DNA from: Eupeodes corollae
Lineage: Eukaryota > Arthropoda > Insecta > Diptera > Syrphidae
Assembly: GCF_945859685.1 (NCBI RefSeq)
Contig: NC_079147.1
Coordinates: 185,487,174 to 185,551,173, forward strand
Reading direction: 5' to 3'
DNA: 64,000 bases
Under the pieces are notes generated by a model. The model was not told the DNA's origin. It saw only the letters and a list, made by a program, of their open reading frames with translations, and searched no databases. Made by a program: the position numbers and the translations under genes. Below, one piece after another: positions 1 through 11,081 of the stretch. Position 1 is the first letter of the stretch; every line of letters begins with the position of its first letter.

Positions 1-1425
1 AAGGTAAAAAAAAACTTCCAAGGGCACCAGCCACGAACCGAAGCCTGTAAAGACGATCAGGGGAACATCGTAGTATTAATTATATAACGGCGATGACTAA
101 CCGAATTCCACTTAAGGGAGATAGAACCACTTAACCTCGGCGACGCAGATCAACAATTCCGCCTACCCGACCTTGACGAAGTGAAGATAGCTATATCTAA
201 ACTTAAGTCGAACAAAGATGCTGGAGCTGACGGCATCCCTGCCGAACTATTCAAAGCAGCAAGCGATGACTTGGTACGGAGCATGCACCAACTCATCTGC
301 AAAATATGGTCGGAAGAAAGCATGCCCGATGAGTGGAATCTCAGCATAGTGTGCCCGATACATAAGAAAGAAGACCCTCTAAACTGCGCCAACTACAGAG
401 GCATCAGTCTCCTTAACATTGCGTATAAGATCCTCTCTGCCGTATTATGTGAAAGTCTGAAGCCATTCGTCAACAACCTGATTGGCCCTTATCAGTGTGG
501 CTTCAGACCAGGAAAGTCTACTATCGACCAAATTCACACTACGGCAGATCTTGAAAAAAACCCAGGAGCTTCAAATCGATACCCACCATCTCTTTATAGA
601 TTTTAAAGCCGCGTATGACAGTATCTATAGGGAAGTGCTCTACCGAGCAATGTCTAGTTTTGGCATCCCTGTCAAACTTATTCATTTGTGCACATTGACG
701 ATGGAGGATGCACGCTGCTCTATCAAGGTCAGAAAAGATCTTACCGATGCATTTGATTTCAAAAAAGGTTTTAGACAATGCGATGCACTGTCATGCGACT
801 TCTTCAACATCGTTCTGGAAAGAATTGTGCAAAACTCCACCGTCAACACTAGAGACACAATCTTCCAAAGGTCCATCCAATTACTCGGATACGCACATGA
901 TATTGACATAATTGGAAGATCAAAGCGTGATGTCAGTGGAGCGTTTTTGAGCATTGTGACGGAAGCGAAGAAGATGGGTTTAGTGGTCAATGAGGGCAAG
1001 ACCTAGTATATGCTGTCATCAAAAAAGGACACTGAACGACGACGTCTTGGACAAAACGTCACCATGGACAGCTATAACTTTAACGCTTTTAACACAGACA
1101 ACGACACCAGCTCTGAAATCAAACGAAGAATAACTTTTGCAAATCGCTGCTTCTTTGGACTTAGAAGGCAATTGAGATGTAAATTCTTCTCTCGAGCATC
1201 TTAAATCACCATCCATAAGACACTCATCGTCCCGGTTCTCCTTTATGACGCTGAGGCTTGGACTCTGTCAAAGAAAGATGAGAGCGTCTTAGGATGCTTC
1301 GAGAGAAAAATTCTGCAAGTGATTTTTGGTCCCGTACGCATAGATGGAGAATGGAGGAGAAGATATAACAAACTGTACGGGCTGTACAGCGACACTGACC
1401 TAGTTAGCAGAATTAAAGTCCACAT
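1..1425 (+). mobile_element. RTE-like non-LTR retrotransposon, broken copy 1 (reverse transcriptase part)
   Basis: The fragment encodes the reverse transcriptase of a non-LTR retrotransposon in shifting frames: the SKLKSNKDAGADGIPAELFK region near 190-260, PYQCGFRPGKST near 485-520, DFKAAYDS near 600, and the C-terminal thumb and post-RT part to about 1420. The start lies off the window. It is closely related at DNA level to the copy at 11157-14264 but lacks about 50 bp near position 80 present in that copy. The catalytic YxDD box reads YAHD (near 890), and frameshifts occur near 540-600 and stops near 1003 and 1201, so it is dead. The right edge is a truncation at about 1425. Assignment to the RTE-like group rests on the linked endonuclease seen in copy 2 and is an inference. 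Confidence 0.85.
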
Positions 1426-1894
1426 GTCTTCAATATTTAAGTTACAAAATAAGTGATCTAGTTTGTTGTTATTAGATAGCATATGAGGTGGATCCTAATA
1501 GCTAGTAGAATTAGTGTGAATGGATTCACTGTCTATGGCCAAGTCCATGCTTTTTAAAGATAGAATTTTTTCCATTGAATAAATAAGGGAGGAAAATTAT
1601 GCATTTTAATTCCGATTAAGATTATTTAAATTTTTGTCAAATGTTTTGGAGAAGTATGTAGCTTATAAAACCACCTTATTTTTTTGTCCATAGGTTTCAA
1701 AAAAATAGACTCCCAAAAATCAGTAAATTGCAGTTTATTAACTGTTCACTTAATTCACTTCACTTAACGTTAAATTGCTATAGAAAAATAAAAAAAAACC
1801 TATTTATTTAAATGAAATTCATTTAAAAATGTTAAGCTTATGGGAATTTAAAATTAAAATATCCAAATTTATAAAAATACCCATGATTGATAAC
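1426..1894. other. AT-rich DNA, nothing recognised
   Basis: AT-rich sequence between the LINE fragment and the Harbinger remnant. I see no coding potential or repeat structure. It would be intronic to the minus-strand gene whose first coding exon is at 4944-5036. Confidence 0.5.
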
Positions 1895-2346
1895 TAGTAG
1901 GATTTAAAGTTGTGTCAGTGTGAAAAATCATTTTAAAAGTTGATTATTTCTAGAAAACCAAAAGTGCTTAAAATTCTATAAATGTCGAGTTCAAGAATTA
2001 AATTCATAGCACTTTTAATGAAAGTTTTGATTTTTTTCTGGGTTAAAAATTTTAAGGTATTTATTTTAAGATAAGCATTTATTATTTTAAAATTAAAAAA
2101 AAAATCTTTCTAATAGAAATATAATAATAAGACGTTTTTCGTTTTCATAATATTGAAAACTGTGATTTCTTATTCTATAAACAATATCCAATTGTTTGTA
2201 AAATGAAAGTTACATATATTTTATCATTAAGAATACTTCCGTGTTAAAAAATTAATGCAACTTTTTTGACGATCTTCTTCGCCTTATTGGAAATTTTCTC
2301 ATCAAGAGTTCAATGAAAGAAAATTGACTTGATTATGATCTCGATT

Positions 2347-3473
2347 TTAATAGTTTTCCAACACCATGTACTGATTTGCCAAATTTTTCACGACATCATC
2401 GCCGGGGATGAAAATTAAAAAAAAAAATGGTATGCGACCCACAACATTGTTTGCCGTTTCCAGAGCCACTCGTAGCGGATCTAGCAAAGTCCTGAATTTG
2501 GACTTAAGCTGGCCATTCAGGCATTCTATACGGCTTCTTGTGGAATTATGAGAATTGTTATATTTTCGTTTTTTTCTGGAGCTCGGGTTTCTTAAAGGGG
2601 TTAGCAAAATGTTGGAACATGGATATCCAGCATCGCCTAACAAGATACCCTGATGGATGCTAATATTTCTTCAAGTTTACTTTTAAGGCGATAATTGTTA
2701 CAAATGTTGGAGTCATAAAGAAACCCACTAGATCTTGCAACGATATCTATAATTCTGCATTTATGATCCGTTACAATTTGGACATTTAATGAATAATTAT
2801 AGATTTTAAGAAATTAATAGTGCTTTGTACATCGACCAAATGACATTCATGTTTGACTATCGATTTTTTTTAGTTAGGAATGTAATATCTACATTTTCTA
2901 TTTATGTAGTGGCCAGCCATCATAGGTTGGTAGCTTGATTTGCACATGAGTGCAATCGATTGCACCTATGACTTTTGGGAACCTGGCGATATTGTAAAAT
3001 CCGGATTTGATGTCATTCAACTCCGCAGTTGAAGATGTAAGCTTTATAAAGTGTGGAAGTAGTGAAGCAATTTTTTGTGCTATGTTTTTAATTATTTTTC
3101 TCACTGTGGACTGCACCATTCCATGTAATGGTCCTTAAGTATTCGAAAAGTTGTTCATGATTACATGTTTGTTGATTAGTACCTAATAGAAAAGTTTATT
3201 TACCAACATCAGATTGATGGACACTTCTCAAAAAAAAAGTGTAACGTTACTAGAAGTTGCAAATCTGGAGAAATAGGTAGTCCACGGTTTGTAATTGGGT
3301 CTTGGATGTCAAGATTTTCAACCAAGAACCTAACAGTTGTTTTATCAAATCTATACCTCAAATTCAACATCGTCCAGCTCTTCAAGAGGATTTGTTTGAA
3401 TTTTAAATCTTTTACCTTTCCTTAACAACACTGAATCCTCAAATATTTCAAAACCTTCTTCCTCCGAAAACAT
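2347..3473 (-). pseudogene. PIF/Harbinger transposase (HARBI1-like), degenerate
   Basis: Read on the minus strand, a start codon at 3473 opens an acidic N-terminus (MFSEEEGFEIFEDS). After a frameshift comes RYRFDKTTVRFLVENL, then GFYNIARFPKVIGAIDCTHV (2900-3010), and after a damaged middle GDAGYPCSNILLTPL and SRIECLNGQLKSKFRTL (2470-2640). The DDE triad of the family is visible: D in AIDCTHV, D in GDAGYP and E in SRIECLNG. Several frameshifts and stops make it nonfunctional. Harbinger transposases normally work with a separate Myb/SANT-like protein, which I do not see here. Possible terminal inverted repeats are the pair TAGTAGGATTTAAA (1895-1908) and its near-complement at 3680-3694, giving an element of about 1.8 kb. 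Confidence 0.88.
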
Positions 3474-3719
3474 TTTAAATTAATTTACTTTTTATGATAT
3501 CTATAAATAATTTTTTTTTCACAATTTAACAATTTTAAAACACTTTGTCACGATACTAAAAAGATAAAGTACCTATTTATTGATTTTAACTTTAGTAAAA
3601 TGTTAAAAAGATAGTACGATACTTAACTCGTTTAAAATTGTCAAAATCCTTTTTTAACCTAATATCATACTAAACATGATTTAACATCCTACTAAATCGT
3701 CTAAATTTTTTCGCCAATA

Positions 3720-4440
3720 TTTCTAATTTTTGAAAAGCTCTTTGAATCGTAAGTAAATTTTTAACAAGTTTTAGTATTGTTTATTATTACTATTAGGTTT
3801 TTAATTTTTTTGTAATTCGATTTTTCTCAAAATTTTACTGAATGTTGACAACAATATTTATTTCAAAGATAAAAGTAGTTTAAAGCTAATATCTCAAATT
3901 TTTTAAAAGATATTTGAGTCAAAAATCAATTTTTATTAATTTTTTCGTTTAGATTTTTATTTTTTTGCAAAAAAAACTGTAAATTCGATTTTTCTCAAAA
4001 TTTTACCAGATGTTGAAAACGTTATTTTTCGTTGCAAAAACTTGTTTTGGAGATAAAATCGCTTTGTATTCGTAAAATTTTCGAGGTGAAAGTTGTTTTG
4101 ATTTATAAAAAAACCGTTAATTGGTAAGAAAATCACCCACGCAATCTTCTTAAGAGCATTTTCTGCATCTTTTTGCCTTATCATATGCATAACAAAGTTT
4201 ATTTGAAGTCGATATCTGTTCTTGGTTCTTGAGGTATGGACAACGAAAAAAACGTCGCGATAGTACGGACGTGCACATCCATCTTTCTAAAAATTTTTTA
4301 TTTCGACTCTAGGGAGTTTGAAACATGGAAAAATGTCAAAATTTTCAATTTGACAAATCGGTCAATAACAATAACTTCCTGTGTTAAGTTAATAATAAAT
4401 AAACATTCATACCATTTATTCCTATCCTCAAAAAATATTA
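3720..4440 (+). repeat. Repeat family A: ~174-bp monomers plus conserved tail
   Basis: About 2.5 diverged monomers are present (pattern 'ttttaccaacttttag...tcaaaattttac...gatatttgagtcgaaaatcaa'), followed by a tail carrying 'ggttcttgag.tatgga.gacgaaaaaa', an acgt-rich stretch and 'tttatttcgactctaggga'. The same order and orientation recur at 26355-26850 and 55276-56640. I see no protein. It could be a nonautonomous element such as a Helitron-like one or a satellite-derived repeat. The class is not decided. Confidence 0.75.
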
Positions 4441-4943
4441 TGGAGTAATTGTTGTACACTTTGGCGTATACGTACTTTTTCTGAATTAATTTATATTATA
4501 TCATATTATTTTGAGTAGTAATTTTATTCACTTTTAAATAATCAAAATAGTATTTTTCTTGAAATTTGTCTCAGCATCATTGTATATCCTCTGTTATTTT
4601 ATACATGTTGATGTTAATTTCTTTTGTACAATCTCAAAAATGACAGGAACAAAATTGGAATAGCTTAGGTTAGGTTATAGTGGCGTCAGCAATGGAGTAG
4701 GACACACTTAGCCCAGTCTAATCATAAAGAAATGTTAGTCCCTTAAGAAAAGTAAGACACTACTATTTAGAGAAAAGCTGTCAAAAATGTTTCAATACTC
4801 TAAATTAGTCCCACAGCTTTCACCTAATTCTTCAAAAAAAAAAAAACTAAATTTTCAAAAATACCCTTTTCATTTTTGTGATAAAAAAACATTGTATGTT
4901 TAAATACTTGTTTAAGATGTTAAAATTATAATTTTGAACTCAC
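4441..4943. other. Intron DNA downstream of the signal-peptide exon; LINE 3' tail remnant near 4660-4740
   Basis: This begins the first intron of the minus-strand gene at 4944-5036. At 4660-4740, read on the minus strand, there is a short tail ending in CCTAACCTAA. It resembles the 3' tails at 43905-43985 and 50745-50825 and is probably the 3' end of a non-LTR element. No second coding exon for the gene was found. Confidence 0.45.
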
Positions 4944-5036
4944 CACATCATTTAGCACCCTATTATTGTTATATCCTTGAGAGTTTGTGGCCACAAACAG
5001 GCAACAAGTGCCCAATAACACTAAATGCAACTTCAT
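4944..5036 (-). CDS. First coding exon of an unidentified secreted or membrane protein gene
   Basis: A 93-bp exon of 31 codons starts at an ATG at 5036 and runs to a consensus splice donor (exon ...GTG|GTGAGT, intron phase 0). The peptide starts MKLHLVLLGTCCLFVATNS and continues QGYNNNRVLNDV. It has a short basic start, a hydrophobic core at residues 3-16 and a plausible signal-peptidase site after about residue 18-20. I do not recognise the protein. A core promoter (Inr plus DPE) lies 547 bp upstream, so the 5' UTR would be unspliced. No later exon is evident between 1 and 4940, where Harbinger, LINE and family A repeats fill the intron, so the gene probably continues left of the window. Seen directly: start, donor and hydrophobic segment. 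Inferred: that it is a functional gene. Confidence 0.68.
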
Positions 5037-5583
5037 ATCGATTCTTATCTTCTGATGTATAAATTATAATTTCAGTTTTCACAAATTTTAAACTTATTTT
5101 CGTTTTGGTTTGTATCTTTTGAGAATTTCTGTATCTCTATTTATGAATTTGAATTTCTTTTTATTCAAATTAATGAAAGTAAAATCCACTTTAACATAAA
5201 AATTTCGTTTAAAAATTTTTTTTTCTAAATTTAATTTATGCAAATTAACAACAAAAAATAAAAACTTTAGTGTATATTCAACAAACACGAAGGCACATCT
5301 GCAAAAATTCTCTTCAACTATTAATAAATAAGAAAAATAATGGAAAGTTTAGGATGTTCTCTTTTGAGGTGCCGAAGCACGAGAAGTTTTATTAATTTAT
5401 AATTTAAAAATATCTCTACCGAACGGTACAATAGTAATACAAGAAGAAGACAACAAAAAAAAAACACAAAAAATCCCGAAACGTCTTTTTGTGGTGGGTG
5501 TCACACTGACTCAGAGGGATTGGATTATTTTGTTGTTGTTTCACTAATCCACAACTTCACAGGTAAAAGTACGGCGCTCGACT
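5037..5583 (-). other. Predicted 5' untranslated leader of the signal-peptide gene
   Basis: This lies between the Inr/DPE promoter and the ATG at 5036. It is AT-rich, without an obvious splice pair. Transcript data would be needed to exclude a leader intron. Confidence 0.45.
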
Positions 5584-5585
5584 GA
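5551..5585 (-). promoter_or_regulatory. Core promoter: perfect initiator plus DPE
   Basis: On the minus strand TCAGTC (5585-5580) matches the Drosophila initiator TCAKTY exactly, with A+1 at 5583. AGTTGT occupies +28 to +33 (5556-5551) and matches the DPE consensus RGWYVT at every position, at the required spacing. A G at +24 (5560) also fits DPE promoters. There is no TATA box at -30. The start predicted here gives a 547-nt leader to the ATG at 5036. Confidence 0.65.
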
Positions 5586-7547
5586 AATTTGTTTTCAATT
5601 CGATTACAATTTTGTACAATAATGCAACCTGAAGGCAAGAGCCCAGCATCAACCAACAATCAACAGGCAGACCAACACGAAGACTTTATGACGATGATGA
5701 TGATGGTCTTCAGCAGGTCTTTTCTGCAGTGGGTCTAACATAGAGTCTCCACTAGAGTGTGTGTTTCTTGTCTTTTTTATTTCAAAGCAACAACAACAAT
5801 TGTTGATGTTGGTTGAAGAATGTTGTTGTTGGTGATTAAAGAAATTGAATTTTGTTGAGTTAGGCTTAAGAAGCAGAAGTCAAAGAAAATGGACAAAAAA
5901 TAGAACGGTGCGGTGATGGTAGGCCATGATCATCTCAAGATAAAACAGGTGTATTATGTGAATGTTGCTAGATACATTCGAGATGTTGCTGGAAGGTTTT
6001 ACTAAGTGTTGCAACGGAATAAAAATTGTTTTCATTGAGTATTATTTTATGTATGAAACAAAATATCAGGTCCATTAAAAAAGAGATTTAGGAATTTGGA
6101 AAAAATGTTCAAAAACTCTTGTAGACTCTTTTTGATTACAATTTATTTTTAGACATCATAGCATTATGGTCCAATAATACAGAAACCTCTTATTTTGGAA
6201 AGTGATACACGACATGTACCTATATATATATATTTTTTTTGGTAATTTTTGTTGTTATTGGAACATATTATTTTTACTTGTGAGTCGTAGTCGAAAGTCT
6301 ATAGGCTTGACCAAGTAGGTGCAATTATTGGATTGAACCTTTTTCGTTTAAAACTACTTTTTATCGAAATCACATCTGGTTATAGACCAGACATCAGTTC
6401 TGCCTGAGATCCAAAGCATAGTGTGGTTTGGTTAAGAAGCTTTACTTTTTAGTTTTTATTGTTTAGATTGTTTTGGGCTTGAAGTGATCATGAGCTGCTA
6501 GCTATAATGGTTGGGTGGAGGTAGATTGTTGTTGGTTTTTACGTGTATATAAGTGGTTTAGATAGTAGCTTAAAAGATGTAATTTAAACTTATGCGATTG
6601 GATTTAGATGTAACTTTTTAATGGTTAGATAGTTTAGATGCTTTTTTTGTTTTTCTTAGAGATTGGACAATTATCTAGAGAGTATAGCGTTTGCTTGATT
6701 AGGTAACGAAAGAAGGTGGGACTAATGTTCATTCTTTTTTTTTTTTTTTTGGAAGTATGCTATGATGTCATGAAATTGGCTATGACTTTGACTTATATTT
6801 TTATATACTGTAGCTTTGTTTAAGTTAGTACAAATTCAAAACCTGATACATATAATAATGCGTTTAATTAATATGTGAACTTATAAAATATCATAAGACT
6901 TGAAATTTATATGGCTATACATTTTTAGGAATTTTTCTATTTTATTAACTTATTTTTTGTTAGATTGTTTTCAATCTTAAATCATTATAAGTTTGTTGAA
7001 TTTAATTCAATAATTTCAATTGTGAATTTTGTAGATATTGAAATAATTTAACAATGTTGGAACGATAGAAATAGGATAAAACACACAGCGAAAAATTTGC
7101 TGATGAAAATCTTATTTTATTATAATGTTTGGAATTTGCAATTAAGTTTGTAAACCAATAAAATGTAAATACCAGCCTAGTTTGTGGTAATTTGCATAAC
7201 AACTTGTTAACGTATTTCGGGTGTCATCTTAAATCAATGACACTTTTAATTCCACAGTAAACGCCGTGAAATTGATCCATTCGGAATATCAGTAACACTC
7301 GCACCAGCAATATTTTTGACCGACTGAGAGTGCGTTGCTTTGATGCGTAGGCCTGACACTTCCATTCTCTTCCATTTTCTTCAAAATTTTCCTCTAACTT
7401 CCGTAGTCGTGACCATTATTATTGTTTTGTTGCTAAGCAAGAAAGTGGAAAATATTCAACTATATTACGATACTCTATTAGTTGAACAAAAGTGCACTTT
7501 CGAGGTAATCCGGCATTTGCTAATATCAACTTATTAAGTTAATCAAA
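5586..7547. other. Upstream flank, no gene seen
   Basis: Non-coding DNA upstream of the Inr/DPE promoter. The first 400 bp (5600-6000) is less AT-rich and carries CAA/GTT and GATGAT simple repeats, as fly enhancer-containing flanks often do. A short TA run lies at 6220-6232 and a T tract at 6737-6750. No element ends or reading frames were recognised. Confidence 0.4.
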
Positions 7548-8008
7548 ATGTACTTAAATAGTCATGGCCAAAGGACAAAACGAAAAATAATTTTGCAGAT
7601 AAAATACAAGGAAAGGACAGTCTCTGGCATATCCAAGCTGTTGGTGTGCTTCAGAAATATGGTTTACAACGCACTTCGGCATTTTGAAGAATTTGGAAAG
7701 GTTCAAAACATGGAGCAATGTCCTCGTAAAAGGGAGATCACGTCAAAAGAAAAAAATGTAATTTATTGTTTGTCAGCCGAAGATCCGTTTCAGAGCAATC
7801 ACCCGATCTTAACACGTTTGAAAATTTGTGGAATAATGTGCAACATGAAATTAAAAAAAAGGAGCCGAAAAATTTGCAAGAATTATGGCAGCTCATTCAA
7901 GATGCATGTTATAGCATTCCAAGACAACAATGTGTGGCTTTGATTGAAAGTTTGCCTAGAAGAATCAATTCAGTCATAAAAAACAAAGGATTCCTTACCA
8001 AATACTGA
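7548..8008 (+). pseudogene. Tc1-like transposase, internally deleted
   Basis: The N-terminal paired-like helix-turn-helix part is read from 7548 to about 7760 (HGQRTKRKIILQIKYKERTVS...). A deletion removes the catalytic middle. The C-terminal part resumes in another frame at 7790-8008 with SEQSPDLNTFENLWNNVQHEI, then ELWQLIQDACYSIP and LPRRINSVIKNKGFLTKY, which is the standard Tc1 ending. Only the third catalytic region remains. I did not find matching terminal inverted repeats. Confidence 0.85.
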
Positions 8009-8705
8009 ATCCTCCATTATGGTAAGTTGCATACATTAAAAGTTATCCATCTAAAACTTAAAGTGTGCTAAACAAATGTCCAGACAGAAGAAGTTCTTTT
8101 AACAAATGCTTCAATTTCGTTTTTACAGGTACATATAACTTGTACAATGTGCTTTTCCGTAAAAACATATATCTCACCATATTACTTATAAATAAAATAA
8201 ACTTGCAGCTTTCAGTGCAACAAAAACTTTTAAATACAAGATTTTTCATTTCATCAAATAAGTGTGTTAAATTCTTGTCCACCACCAAAGTTAAAATTAA
8301 AGAGATTTATTTTTAATGGCTGTGTTTCTTGCTTTCCTTATTTTTTGAAAAACAGAAATTGTTCCAAATTAAAATATGAACATTTTTGATTTGAAAAACA
8401 AAAAAAATTAATACAAAATCTGGTACCAAGTAAACTTGACACGTTTTATTTTTTTATAGCAAAATTGTCTGCTATTAAAAAATTGTTTTCAAATCCGTTG
8501 TCTGTGATATATTTTTTTTTAATTGTACTTCTGTTGCAGGTGACAACAAACATTGGTTTAAAACAAATTGTACAATTGGATCCGAAGAACATTTTAAAGT
8601 TGGTTGCACCTTTACAGACTTTACAGACCATTTGACAAATTAAGTTATGAAATTCTTCTTAATAAATTAAATGTTATTTTCCTCATATCTCAAAGTTTGA
8701 TATTA
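8009..8705. other. AT-rich DNA, nothing recognised
   Basis: Short open frames on both strands lack any recognisable motif or codon pattern. I see no gene. Confidence 0.4.
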
Positions 8706-8960
8706 TAACGTGATGTTCAAGAGCAATCCTTCATGTCAATTTAAAGTCAATTCTGGTGTACCTCAAGGGAGTCACTTTGGTCCATTGCCTTTTATTTTCT
8801 TTATTAAATATTTTCATCTGTTTTAAATAATTCTATATCGTTGAAAAGGTATACAGATGATGGTAACATGTTTTGAATTACTAACTTCATCAAAGACAGC
8901 AAAAAGCAACAGTTTTAGATAATTACTCCAAACATATACACCTGGCTATAAGCCCTTATT
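8706..8960 (+). mobile_element. Jockey-like LINE fragment (RT palm)
   Basis: The translation contains FKVNSGVPQGSHFGPLPFI and a degraded active-site block RYTDDGNMF, matching the same segment of the longer Jockey-like copy at 23280-25340 (VPQGSHFGPFLFI...FADD). Stops and truncation make it a relic. A related C-terminal fragment lies at 10795-11060. The two may be one insertion later split by other DNA. Confidence 0.75.
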
Positions 8961-9467
8961 TGTTGACAAGCTTTTAAACTTGCTGTCCTTGCATTACTTT
9001 GTCGCTTTGTTTTTAAAATTCGCTAAAAGTATTTCACAAGATTTACTCTCTCTTCTTTGGCGAAATGTTTCAAGTGAGTTCCCTTTACCAAGACTTAACA
9101 AACCATGCCAATTTGTTAACCTTTGGTCTTGGTTTTGTCCATCTAAATATTGATTTTTCTAGGGTTGAAGAAACCAATACCCTATGCATATAGGATAGAT
9201 CACAGCCACCACGATATTCTCACAAGGATGCCATCCCATATATGTATATTCATGGAATTAACCATGGGGCTGTAACATATCACGTGGTACCATATCTTCC
9301 ATGGTGTGTTAATTTAGGTCTTTGATGTGGAGCCATTAGAAAAGATAACCCTAGAATTGGTCGCCCGATTTCATGTTGGACTCAACGCACCGAGCTTTAT
9401 CTACATTTACATCATTATTTTATAAAATGATTTTTACTTCCACTCCAGACTTTTTAAATAAAAGTAG
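8961..9467. other. Non-coding DNA, nothing firmly recognised
   Basis: Mixed-complexity sequence that may include more Jockey remnants at 8980-9180. The stretch 9180-9400 has higher complexity, but I cannot assign it. Confidence 0.3.
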
Positions 9468-9660
9468 TACCCGTGGCATGATGGTTAGTGCTAGACTTTG
9501 TATCATATATAAATACCGACTCAATTGTGGATTTGTATAATTACTGATTTTCATGGATTTTTTATAATTTTTATCAGTAAACCTACGAGTACCTCGAACC
9601 CATGAGGTAGGACTACGACGGTCCCTCGTTACCATCGATCTTAAGATTTTTAATATTAGG
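9468..9660 (+). mobile_element. SINE head (tRNA-derived), degraded copy
   Basis: It begins TACCCGTGGCATGATGGTTA, identical to the head of the complete SINE at 29793-30093 (minus strand), including the Pol III A-box region. The body then diverges or has been replaced. The right limit is uncertain. Confidence 0.6.
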
Positions 9661-10041
9661 AAGAAAGATAACTATTAGCTTCTTGCGTTCGCTAACAATC
9701 ATCATCAAACTACACTGATTTCTCTTACTTGTTCCCAGGAGTCACTACGGGGAGGTGCAAGTAAGCGCTTCTTTCTTCCAGACTAAAGACAAGCATATAG
9801 CTTTGTCTATGTCTACATGGAAGTTAGTTTGACCCCCTGGAAAGAGCTACAAGAAGATCGAAATCAATTTTTGAAATAGTGCAGTTAAAATCGTTCGATT
9901 TTAAATATTTACAAATGTAATACAACGTAATATCCCCCCAACATGACTCTGTGTTGAATATGTAACGTTTAAATAGGCATAAATAAGTCTGACCTTGGTG
10001 TTGCACTGACTCAAGATATACTCAAATGATTACTGTAACTA
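9661..10041. other. Non-coding DNA, nothing recognised
   Basis: A stretch of moderate complexity between the SINE relic and the Tc1 mini-element. There is no convincing coding frame. Confidence 0.35.
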
Positions 10042-10778
10042 CAGTCTGTCAAGTAAGAGAGTGGTCGACTTTTCCGACAGTTAATGAAAGATTTCGGTAG
10101 AGGAAAGCTTTGTCCTTGATGCAACATCAACAAAGGTTCAGTTGTCGTTGATCTATTGAAAGGGAATCACCTTAAAAGCCATGCGTTCTAAGTACGCGTC
10201 ACGCTAAGATCCTTTGCATCTACCCGAAAAGTCCCAAAATGTAGCAATCCGCAGCTGCTAAATATATGAAAAATTCGAAGGCATGTACAGAAGTGGATAT
10301 AAAGTGGCTAAAAATGCCGATGATTTACCAGAACGTGGTTCAAAAGGAAAAGTGAACAAAAAAAGATGAAAAAAGAATAGTGAATCCTGAAAAACATGTG
10401 ACAAAGCGCTTGACGCAAGAGAATATTGATAGAGATTTTGAAAATTGGCCGTCGCAGTCACCCGATGGAAACCCTATCAAAAACGTGTGGGCATATATAA
10501 ATAGGAGCTTCTTGGAAGACGCACATACACTTTAAAGCAGTTGTCTTACGAAATTCGTCGGATCTGGAGATCCTTTCCACTAGAATACGCCGTCAAGTTA
10601 TTAGAAAGCATGCTTCGGAGATGCCAGGCAATTTTCGATGCCGCAGTGACTGGACTGGACACATTATTGACCAAATTGCATCATTGTTTGTATTTATAAT
10701 GTATATATAAATATGAAAGTTTCATAAAATAATTTTTTTTTATAAATTAACACGACCACGCTCTTACTTGACAGACTG
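10042..10778 (+). mobile_element. Internally deleted Tc1-like element (737 bp) with both ends
   Basis: The ends form an inverted repeat of about 26 bp with one mismatch: left CAGTCTGTCAAGTAAGAG..., right its complement ending at 10778. They are flanked by the TA duplication (10040-10041 and 10779-10780) that Tc1 elements make. Inside, plus-strand remnants of the transposase C-terminus are readable (WPSQSPDGNPIKNVW near 10450; YAVKLLESMLRRCQAIFDAA near 10600) with stops. The catalytic core is missing, so it could have moved only with help from a full element. Confidence 0.9.
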
Positions 10779-10794
10779 TATGTATATATTATAA

Positions 10795-11060
10795 AAAAGC
10801 TTCCAAGGCTCTTGGCTTCGTTAAAAGATTTTTTTCTAGAGTTGCGAGATACATGTGTTATTACAAAGTTCTTTATGTATTTGCTCCAGACTATTCCCTT
10901 CTGTTTTCATGTCTATCTATTCTTTGTCAATTGAATTTCAATCTGAGTCAATCTAACTTAAGAAGACATTTGCCCTTTTGAACTATTCTTAGCAGATCGA
11001 ACTATGGCGAAAACTGTCCTCTTAATCAACCAAATAGTTATAAATAAACTATCTATAATT
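10795..11060 (+). mobile_element. Jockey-like LINE fragment (post-RT region)
   Basis: The translation KASKALGFVKRFFSRVARYM followed by YYKVLYVFAPDYSLLFS resembles the post-RT block of the copy near 24750 (ILDFIKRWAKEFNDPYVS...VRPHLEYASQVW). It is truncated at both ends and interrupted. Confidence 0.6.
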
Positions 11061-11081
11061 ATATCATGAATTAAATAAATA

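Noticed and set aside
9575..9640. Box-B-like GGTTCGAG on the minus strand suggesting a tRNA gene
   Set aside because: No cloverleaf can be drawn and the A box is missing. It belongs to the damaged SINE region.
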